Assembly (NCBI GenBank): GCA_947448095.1
Contig: CANFNN010000183.1
Span: 1 to 6,176, forward strand
DNA from: Bacteriovoracaceae bacterium
GTDB taxonomy: Bacteria; Bdellovibrionota; Bacteriovoracia; Bacteriovoracales; Bacteriovoracaceae
Length of the DNA stretch: 6,176 bases
Direction of reading: 5' to 3'
A program made the position numbers and the translations under genes. The notes under the pieces were generated by a model. It made no database searches. It was given only the letters and a program-made list of their open reading frames with translations, and had not been told where the DNA came from. Numbering within the stretch: the first letter of the stretch is position 1; every line of letters starts with the position of its first letter. Of the stretch, positions 1 to 4,971 are shown piece after piece.

Positions 1-1228
1 CAATTTCTTTTTGATGAATATGGTGATGAATCACGAAAATCGTCTCACCTTTTTTCACTTGATCCCCAATCTTTTTCTCAAATTGAAATCCTACGGCGTG
101 ATCAATTTTATCTGTTTTAGATTTACGGCCACCACCCAGTTCAATCAGAAGAAGTCCAATTTGATCGTTCTGAAACATTTTGATGTAGCCAGATTTTAGC
201 GCAGTCACTTTAGTGACTTCGCTTGCCTGAGGCAGAAGTGAGTAATCATCAATCACTCGATCATCTCCGCCTTGAGATTTGATAAGTTTTCTAAATTCTT
301 CAAGGGCTTTACCAGAATCAACCATCTGGTGAGCTTTCTTGAGGGACTTATCAAAAGTCTTCTCAATTCCTGCGAGATGAATCATATGAGCGGCCAGAGC
401 AATGGAAAGATCCGTTATATCTTTTGGTCCCTTACCTTTAAGCGTTTCAATCGATTCAATAAGCTCATTGGAGTGTCCAACGGCATCGCCAAGCGGCTGA
501 TTCATGTCAGTGATTAGTGCGACAGCTTTTTTCTTGAAACGTTTAGAAGTTGCAATCAAGCTTTTACCAAGTGCTCTGGCGTCTTTTGTATTGCGCATGA
601 AAGCACCTGTGCCGCATTTGATATCAAACACGATCCCGTTAGCACCCTCAGCAAGTTTTTTGCTCATAATTGAGGCGGTAATAAGCGGGATTGAGTCGAT
701 AGTAGCAGTGACGTCACGAAGAGCGTAAATAAGCCGATCAGCAGGGGCAATATCGGGAGTTTGACCAATTAGGACAAGTCCGTCTTTATTCAATTTTTCC
801 TGGAATTCTTTAAGAGTGAGCGCGGTATTGAAACCTTTGATCGCTTCAATCTTGTCCACTGTTCCACCTGTATGGCCTAGGCCTCGGCCTGCGATCATGG
901 GAACTTTTACACCTGCGGCCGAAGCAATAGGGGCCAGAATGAAAGAGGCTTTATCGCCAATACCACCTGTTGAGTGTTTATCGATAACATTTTTACCGGT
1001 AAATTTTAACTGTTCACCTGATTCAAGCATCGCATCAGTAAGTGCCGCAGTTTCCGACACATCCATGCCTTGAATGAACATCGCCATTAACATTGCAGAC
1101 ATCTGATAATCTTCAATTTTTTTATCGGTATAGCTCTGTATGAACCATTTGATTTCTTTTTCGGATAAGTGCTGACCTTTTTTCTTTTTGTCGATAAGAG
1201 GATACACTTGAAAATTTTCTTTACTCAT
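1..1228 (-). CDS. deoA: Thymidine / pyrimidine-nucleoside phosphorylase, C-terminus cut by the window edge
   Basis: This cytoplasmic salvage enzyme cleaves thymidine (and possibly uridine or deoxyuridine) with phosphate to give the base and (deoxy)ribose-1-phosphate. I translated 409 residues from the ATG at 1228-1226. The frame stays open to the left edge, and family members of about 430-440 residues imply roughly 25-30 are missing. The phosphate-site motif KHSTGGIGD is at 84-92 (His85). The glycine-rich signature AGRGLGHTGGTVDKIE is at 113-128. The substrate-site block carries Arg171, Ser186 and Lys190, which fall at the same numbers as in E. coli DeoA as I recall it. The C-terminal alpha/beta domain (about 340-409) includes the GGGR motif at 365-368. 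Overall wording, such as DMNQPLGDAVG and KSQGGD, is closer to Bacillus-type pyrimidine-nucleoside phosphorylase, but residue 111 is Met as in DeoA rather than Lys. An in-frame GTG at 1234-1232 is a possible alternative start. The Shine-Dalgarno is weak (GAGTG). The family is certain; the exact substrate range is not. Confidence 0.95.
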   Translation of the reverse strand, partial: MSKENFQVYPLIDKKKKGQHLSEKEIKWFIQSYTDKKIEDYQMSAMLMAMFIQGMDVSETAALTDAMLESGEQLKFTGKNVIDKHSTGGIGDKASFILAPIASAAGVKVPMIAGRGLGHTGGTVDKIEAIKGFNTALTLKEFQEKLNKDGLVLIGQTPDIAPADRLIYALRDVTATIDSIPLITASIMSKKLAEGANGIVFDIKCGTGAFMRNTKDARALGKSLIATSKRFKKKAVALITDMNQPLGDAVGHSNELIESIETLKGKGPKDITDLSIALAAHMIHLAGIEKTFDKSLKKAHQMVDSGKALEEFRKLIKSQGGDDRVIDDYSLLPQASEVTKVTALKSGYIKMFQNDQIGLLLIELGGGRKSKTDKIDHAVGFQFEKKIGDQVKKGETIFVIHHHIHQKEI

Positions 1229-1253
1229 ATACACTCGCAGTACGATTACGGAT

Positions 1254-1282
1254 TTGCCAACTTTAAGATGGGAACTTATCAT
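1254..1282 (+). promoter_or_regulatory. Sigma70-like promoter for the small membrane-protein gene
   Basis: TTGCCA (1254-1259), a 17-nt spacer and TATCAT (1277-1282) form a good sigma70-type promoter, with 5 of 6 matches in each box. Initiation near 1289 would give a leader of about 39 nt before the ATG at 1328. It shares its -10 region with the leftward deoA promoter. Confidence 0.55.
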
Positions 1283-1307
1283 AGACTTAAGGACTCCCGC
1301 TTGGCAA
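1278..1307 (-). promoter_or_regulatory. Sigma70-like promoter for deoA
   Basis: Read on the minus strand, a -35 element TTGCCA (1307-1302) is followed by an 18-nt spacer and a -10 element TATGAT (1283-1278). Each matches 5 of 6 positions of the E. coli consensus. Initiation would fall near 1271, giving a leader of about 43 nt before the deoA ATG. Its -10 overlaps that of the opposing promoter, so the two could not be occupied at once. This is prediction from sequence only. Confidence 0.55.
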
Positions 1308-1317
1308 ACAAAGCTCT

Positions 1318-1322
1318 AAGGA
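1318..1322 (+). promoter_or_regulatory. Ribosome binding site that fixes the start at 1328
   Basis: AAGGA lies 5 nt before the ATG at 1328. The same frame is open further upstream, to an ATG at 1169, but that would run antisense into deoA and across the predicted promoter, and it would bury the signal peptide. The site therefore supports the shorter protein. Confidence 0.7.
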
Positions 1323-1327
1323 TTGAC

Positions 1328-1732
1328 ATGAAAAACTGGCTTTTTGGAATAATTATTTTTCAACTTCTGACTCTGAATATGGCGTTTGCCCAGCAAGAAG
1401 ATGACATTATGAAGAATACTCAAAATGATATTCTTTTGGTGGCAGGGGCTGGAGCAGGGGGAGCAATTCTTGGTTTGTCCACGTTGTCTTTTTACGACAA
1501 AGCCTCGATGCACGTTTCAAATATCTGGACAGGCGCAGCAATAGGGATCATCGCTGGGGTCATTTTCGTGGCTTACAGCAGTGCTCAAAAAGGCTCAGAA
1601 GAGCTTCAAGGTGCTATTCCCTCAGAGGCATTTTCCACTTCTGAGCGAGTTGTCTGGCACCGCGGAAATGCAAATCTTCTGTCATCGGGTCCGGTGCAGT
1701 ATGGGACTCAATTGTGGCAATCATCTTTCTAA
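1328..1732 (+). CDS. Small exported membrane protein of unknown function (134 aa)
   Basis: I do not recognise a named family. The start at 1328 is chosen because it gives a clear signal peptide: Met-Lys-Asn, a hydrophobic core at 4-17, and a signal peptidase I-like site Ala-Phe-Ala|Gln after residue 21. The mature part has an acidic stretch (about 24-34). Two glycine/alanine-rich hydrophobic segments follow at about 35-53 (with the run AGAGAGGAILG) and 65-83 (GAAIGIIAGVIF), joined by a short loop containing Lys and His. A polar tail of about 50 residues (84-134) ends in Phe. The small-residue pattern of both segments suggests a tightly packed helical hairpin in the membrane, probably the inner one. 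There is no lipobox and, after the signal peptide, no cysteine. The gene lies alone between divergent deoA and the nucleoside transporter, which hints at a link to nucleoside uptake but does not show one. Confidence 0.8.
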   Translation: MKNWLFGIIIFQLLTLNMAFAQQEDDIMKNTQNDILLVAGAGAGGAILGLSTLSFYDKASMHVSNIWTGAAIGIIAGVIFVAYSSAQKGSEELQGAIPSEAFSTSERVVWHRGNANLLSSGPVQYGTQLWQSSF

Positions 1733-1748
1733 ATTAGTCCACTTTTTC

Positions 1749-1778
1749 TTGCCATAGAGAAAGGCCTATCGGTATAAC
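1749..1778 (+). promoter_or_regulatory. Sigma70-like promoter for the nucleoside transporter
   Basis: TTGCCA (1749-1754), an 18-nt spacer and TATAAC (1773-1778) match the sigma70 consensus at 5 of 6 positions in each box. Initiation near 1785 leaves a leader of about 50 nt before the ATG at 1836. The -10 box overlaps an inverted repeat at 1775-1789. Confidence 0.55.
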
Positions 1779-1789
1779 TCTACGAGTTA
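1775..1789. repeat. 6-3-6 inverted repeat over the -10 box and start site (possible operator)
   Basis: TAACTC (1775-1780), TAC, GAGTTA (1784-1789) form a perfect dyad. Allowing a 2-nt bulge extends it outward to GGTA...TACC. It covers the end of the predicted -10 box and the expected transcription start, where a repressor would act. The lack of a following T-run argues against a terminator. Confidence 0.45.
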
Positions 1790-1803
1790 CCCTAATTATA
1801 TTC

Positions 1804-1818
1804 ATTAGCCTTGCTAAT
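1804..1818. repeat. Second 6-3-6 inverted repeat in the transporter leader
   Basis: ATTAGC (1804-1809), CTT, GCTAAT (1813-1818) form a perfect dyad about 29 bp, or close to three helical turns, downstream of the first. It could be an operator half of a pair, or a small hairpin in the leader mRNA 8 nt before the ribosome binding site. The arm sequences differ from those of the first repeat. Confidence 0.45.
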
Positions 1819-1835
1819 AGCTGAACGGGAGTCAT

Positions 1836-3128
1836 ATGAGCCTTGAGTCATTTTTTCGCGGAATTTTGGGCCTAGCGGTCTTAACGGTTATCCTCTATGC
1901 CTTCAGCTCAAATAGAAAAAAAATACCGTGGCGATTGGTAGGTCTGGGCTTTTTACTTCAGATCGCTTTTGCCATTGGGATTCTGCATATTCCACTCGTG
2001 GCCGCAATTTTTGATAAAGTTTCGAGCTTCTTTGTCGTTGTCTTGGAGTTTACGCGCCAAGGATCAATGTTTGTTTTTGGCAACCTGATGGATACAAAAA
2101 CTACTGGTTTTATTTTTGCTTTCCAGATTCTTCCGACGATTATTTTCTTCTCAGCTTTAACCAGCTTGTTTTTCTACCTCGGTCTCCTTCAGAAGATTGT
2201 TTACGGTCTTTCGTGGGTGATGGGGAAATTTATGAAAATTTCGGGAGCAGAAAATCTCTCTACTACTGCCAACATCTTTTTGGGACAAACCGAAGCTCCG
2301 CTTTTGATTAAACCTTATCTTCCCTTTATGACTCGTTCAGAAATTCTTTGCGTGATGATCGGGGGAATGGCTAACACTGCTGGTGGTGTACTGGCTGCCT
2401 ACGTAGGATTCTTAGGTGGGAATGATCCGGTTCAACAGCTTTTCTTTGCGAAACATTTATTGGCGGCATCAGTTATGTCTGCACCGGCCACTATTATTGT
2501 TTCAAAAATGCTCCTTCCACAAACTGAAGAGATTGATGAGCGTTTAGAAATTTCAGATGAAAAAATTGGTACCAACATGATCGAGGCCATTGCCGTAGGG
2601 ACCGAAGAAGGCTTAAAACTTGCCTTCAACGTAGCCGCTATGTTGATTGTTTTTATTGCGATGATTGCTATGGTCAACTATATCCTGAATGACTTTATCG
2701 GTGTAACGACTGGGCTGAATGAAGTGATTGCCAGCTCTACTAATGGTCAGTACACAGGTCTGACTCTTCAATTCCTTCTTGGTTACGCATGCGCTCCTTT
2801 TGTGTGGCTATTGGGTGTGGCCAAATCAGATATGATCTACATTGGTCAGCTTCTTGGTGAGAAAACCATCCTGAATGAATTTGTGGCCTATATGACTTTG
2901 GGTAAAATGAAAGAGCAGGGTGTTCTGCAAGACCCTCGATCAATTATTTTTGCTACCTATATTCTGAGTGGATTTGCCAACTTTGCTTCAATTGGAATTC
3001 AAGTGGGCGGAATTGGCGCACTTGCACCTACCAAGAGAGGCATGCTGTCTGAACTAGGTATGAAGGCTTTGTTAGGGGGAACTATTTGTTCACTTCTAAC
3101 GGCCACCATCGTAGGGATGTTGACTTAA
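1836..3128 (+). CDS. nupC: Concentrative nucleoside transporter (CNT/NupC family)
   Basis: An inner-membrane symporter that imports nucleosides using a sodium or proton gradient. The 430 residues fit bacterial CNT proteins (about 400-430). Three N-terminal hydrophobic segments (about 6-22, 33-55, 62-84) precede the transport core. The first core hairpin carries SGAENLSTTANIFLGQTEAP (136-155); Gly150, Gln151, Thr152 and Glu153 match the base-binding GQTE of Vibrio cholerae CNT. The family signature GxKxxxNEFVAY is complete at 341-352, with Glu348 as the expected ribose-contact glutamate. The second hairpin has GFANFASI (379-386), with Asn382 and Ser385 as the other ribose contacts, then GGIGALAPTKRG (391-402). 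An acidic, hydrophilic stretch at about 228-246 forms a loop. The ribosome binding site GGGAG ends 4 nt before the ATG. Its position near deoA suggests import of substrates for that enzyme. The symbol is at family level; substrate preference and coupling ion cannot be read from the sequence. Confidence 0.93.
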   Translation: MSLESFFRGILGLAVLTVILYAFSSNRKKIPWRLVGLGFLLQIAFAIGILHIPLVAAIFDKVSSFFVVVLEFTRQGSMFVFGNLMDTKTTGFIFAFQILPTIIFFSALTSLFFYLGLLQKIVYGLSWVMGKFMKISGAENLSTTANIFLGQTEAPLLIKPYLPFMTRSEILCVMIGGMANTAGGVLAAYVGFLGGNDPVQQLFFAKHLLAASVMSAPATIIVSKMLLPQTEEIDERLEISDEKIGTNMIEAIAVGTEEGLKLAFNVAAMLIVFIAMIAMVNYILNDFIGVTTGLNEVIASSTNGQYTGLTLQFLLGYACAPFVWLLGVAKSDMIYIGQLLGEKTILNEFVAYMTLGKMKEQGVLQDPRSIIFATYILSGFANFASIGIQVGGIGALAPTKRGMLSELGMKALLGGTICSLLTATIVGMLT

Positions 3129-3222
3129 GCTGCCGCAGCATACATTGCCGACTTTATATTTGGTTCTTTTGCTAGTATCCTGATTTTAATTACGTTTAAG
3201 TTTTAGAATTAGGACATTTTTC

Positions 3223-4794
3223 ATGGCAAAAGAACTTGTGGTCAACCAGACCCACAATGAGTCGCGTATTGCGCTCATTGAAAATGGTGAGATTTTAGAT
3301 TTTCTTATCGAACGACATCCCCAAAACAATGCCTCTTCTCCCATCGTCGGAAACATTTATCTCGGAAGGGTTCTCAGAGTCCTTCCTGGAATGCAGTCTG
3401 CATTTATTGACATTGGTCAAGAGCGAGCGGCTTTCCTCTATGTAGATGATGCTTACCTTCCGACACTGGATGAGCAGCGGGAAATGCAAAGCCGGATTGC
3501 TACGACTGAAAGTACTAAGCGACTAGGGGAAGTCATTCCTGATGAATTTTCCACGCTGACAGAAACTGTCGATATGAAGTTTCGTCCTGACGTCAAAATC
3601 CAAGACTTCTTGAAAGAGGGTGACGAAATTGTGGTGCAAATCGCAAAAGAGCCAATCTCTACCAAAGGTCCCAGAGTCACTCGCCATATTACGCTTGCGG
3701 GCCGCCACATCGTTTATATGCCGTTTATTGAGCACACCGGTGTTTCTCGCAGGATTGAATCCGAAGAAGAGAGAAGACGTCTAAAAGACATTCTCGATTC
3801 AATTCGTCCTGAAGGAGTGGGAGTCATCGCCCGAACTGTAGCGGAAGCTCAAAGCTACAAGACCTTAAAAAGTGACTACAATAATTTAGTAAAAATCTGG
3901 AAAGATGTTCAGAAAAAAATGGAGAAGGCCAAAGCTCCTGTTGAACTTCACCAGGATCTCTCATTTGTTCAGCGTGCTCTGCGCGACATCATGGATGAAG
4001 ATGTTGATAATCTTGTTGCTGATAACAAGTCTGCGATTAAACAGATTGAGAAATTTATTCAGCGCTTTATTCCCAATCATCAGGCCAAGATTAAATTCTA
4101 TGATGCCGATATACCAATCTTTGAGCATTATGGGATTGATATTGAAATTGAACGAGCTCTCTCAAACCAAGTTTTCTTGAAGTCAGGGGGATCAATCAAT
4201 GTTGATCAGACCGAAGCTTTGGTTTCGATCGATGTGAATACCGGTAAATTTGTTGGTAAAAAGACTCTTGAAGATACAATTCTTAAAACCAATCTTGAAG
4301 CAGTTAAGGAAATTGTTTATCAGCTCCGTCTAAGAAATTGTGGTGGTATTATTATTATTGATTTCATCGATATGGAAAAAGAAGAGCACCGCTCGCAGGT
4401 TTATACTTCGTTACTTGAAGCCTTGAAAAAAGATCGCTCGAAAACCAATGTGCTTCCTATTTCAGGCCTTGGTCTGGTTGAAATGACTCGAAAACGTACT
4501 CGCGATACTTTAGTACGGGTTATGTGTGAGGCCTGTCCTTACTGTGAAGGTGTGGGACGTGTGAAATCAGTTGAGACTGTGAGCTTCGAAGTCATTCGCG
4601 AACTACAAAAAGTGATGAAGCGAACGTCACTGACTAAAATTACGATTTTTGCTCACCCAGAAGTTTGTGCGAAATTATCATCTGAAGAATTTGGAATTAT
4701 TGAGATGTTAGAAGAACAGTTCAATAAGACCCTTCTCGTGCGTGCTGATAACAACTACCACGCTGAACAATATGAAATCTATGCTCCTGAATAA
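3223..4794 (+). CDS. rng: Ribonuclease G (RNase E/G family endoribonuclease)
   Basis: A cytoplasmic single-strand-specific endoribonuclease for rRNA 5' maturation and mRNA turnover. The 523 residues align along their length with E. coli RNase G (489), without the long C-terminal scaffold of RNase E. The N-terminal strand block has the RNase G-like phrase NQTHNESRIALIENG. An S1-type RNA-binding domain follows (about 38-150; NIYLGRVLRVLPGMQSAFID). The 5'-phosphate sensor is represented by GVSRRIES (173-180) and Arg204-Thr205. The catalytic DNase I-like domain has the metal-binding Asp337 (SIDVNTG) and Asp380 (DFIDM), equivalent to Asp303 and Asp346 of RNase E. The zinc-link motif Cys438-Pro-Tyr-Cys441 supports a dimer. 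An extra hydrophilic stretch of about 30-40 residues (roughly 80-120) interrupts the S1 domain. The ribosome binding site AGGA is 8 nt before the ATG. The gene follows nupC by 94 nt on the same strand; readthrough is possible, but I see no convincing promoter of its own. Confidence 0.95.
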   Translation: MAKELVVNQTHNESRIALIENGEILDFLIERHPQNNASSPIVGNIYLGRVLRVLPGMQSAFIDIGQERAAFLYVDDAYLPTLDEQREMQSRIATTESTKRLGEVIPDEFSTLTETVDMKFRPDVKIQDFLKEGDEIVVQIAKEPISTKGPRVTRHITLAGRHIVYMPFIEHTGVSRRIESEEERRRLKDILDSIRPEGVGVIARTVAEAQSYKTLKSDYNNLVKIWKDVQKKMEKAKAPVELHQDLSFVQRALRDIMDEDVDNLVADNKSAIKQIEKFIQRFIPNHQAKIKFYDADIPIFEHYGIDIEIERALSNQVFLKSGGSINVDQTEALVSIDVNTGKFVGKKTLEDTILKTNLEAVKEIVYQLRLRNCGGIIIIDFIDMEKEEHRSQVYTSLLEALKKDRSKTNVLPISGLGLVEMTRKRTRDTLVRVMCEACPYCEGVGRVKSVETVSFEVIRELQKVMKRTSLTKITIFAHPEVCAKLSSEEFGIIEMLEEQFNKTLLVRADNNYHAEQYEIYAPE

Positions 4795-4797
4795 GTT

Positions 4798-4822
4798 TGC
4801 GCTTTAAGCGCATTCTTATTCT
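4798..4822 (+). terminator. Probable intrinsic terminator after rng
   Basis: TGCGCT (4798-4803), loop TTA, AGCGCA (4807-4812) give a GC-rich 6-bp stem starting 3 nt after the rng stop. It is followed by the T-rich tract TTCTTATTCT. The tract is interrupted by C and A, so termination may be partial. Confidence 0.55.
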
Positions 4823-4900
4823 GGTCTGCCTCATAAAATTCTCAATCCTCCATTCTTTGGTTTTTGCCCGATGCCTAAGTCACTGAATTTTCGACTCGAT

Positions 4901-4906
4901 TAAAAT
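4901..4906 (+). promoter_or_regulatory. Possible -10 element for the cysteine-rich protein gene
   Basis: TAAAAT matches the -10 consensus at 5 of 6 positions and would start transcription near 4913, about 59 nt before the ATG at 4972. No good -35 box lies 16-18 nt upstream (AGTCAC at 17 nt is poor), so either activator help or a different promoter is possible. The rest of the 177-bp gap (4795-4971) holds the rng terminator and nothing else I can support. Confidence 0.3.
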
Positions 4907-4971
4907 GCTCAACTTTTATCTTCCAACCAACGATAAGCTATTGGGCATTGCTAATTATCAGGAAAACATTG

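Larger units (their letters stand above)
1253..1308. repeat. 8-bp perfect inverted repeat framing the divergent promoters
   Basis: TTTGCCAA (1253-1260) and TTGGCAAA (1301-1308) are perfect reverse complements, with starts 48 bp apart. Each arm contains the -35 box of one of the two opposing promoters, which is enough to explain the symmetry. A regulator binding both arms is an alternative reading. Confidence 0.6.

Noticed and set aside
11..1073. Four plus-strand open frames of 62-85 codons
   Set aside because: They lie antisense to deoA, whose minus-strand frame is intact with full family motifs; none has a ribosome binding site or recognisable protein.
1169..1327. Longer start for the small membrane protein, at the ATG at 1169
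   Set aside because: It would overlap deoA antisense, cross the predicted promoter and place the signal peptide inside the protein; the ATG at 1328 has an AAGGA site and a proper signal peptide.
1704..1750. Possible terminator after the small gene (GGACT...AGTCC, then ACTTTTTCTT)
   Set aside because: The stem is only 5 bp with a 27-nt loop that includes the stop codon; a T-run alone is not enough.
3129..3139. GCTGCCGCAGC palindrome directly after the nupC stop
   Set aside because: The hairpin would have only a 4-bp stem with a 3-nt loop and no T tract follows, so I do not call a terminator.
3145..3178. TTGCCG ... TAGTAT as a promoter for rng
   Set aside because: The spacer is 22 nt, too long for a sigma70 promoter, and no better -35 lies at 16-18 nt from TAGTAT.
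3905..4180. 91-codon plus-strand frame inside rng
   Set aside because: It is an out-of-frame shadow of rng, where the RNase G frame shows continuous homology.
4932..4959. GATAA...TTATC inverted repeat in the leader of the cysteine-rich gene
   Set aside because: The 5-bp AT-rich arms are 18 nt apart, which is expected by chance in AT-rich spacer DNA.
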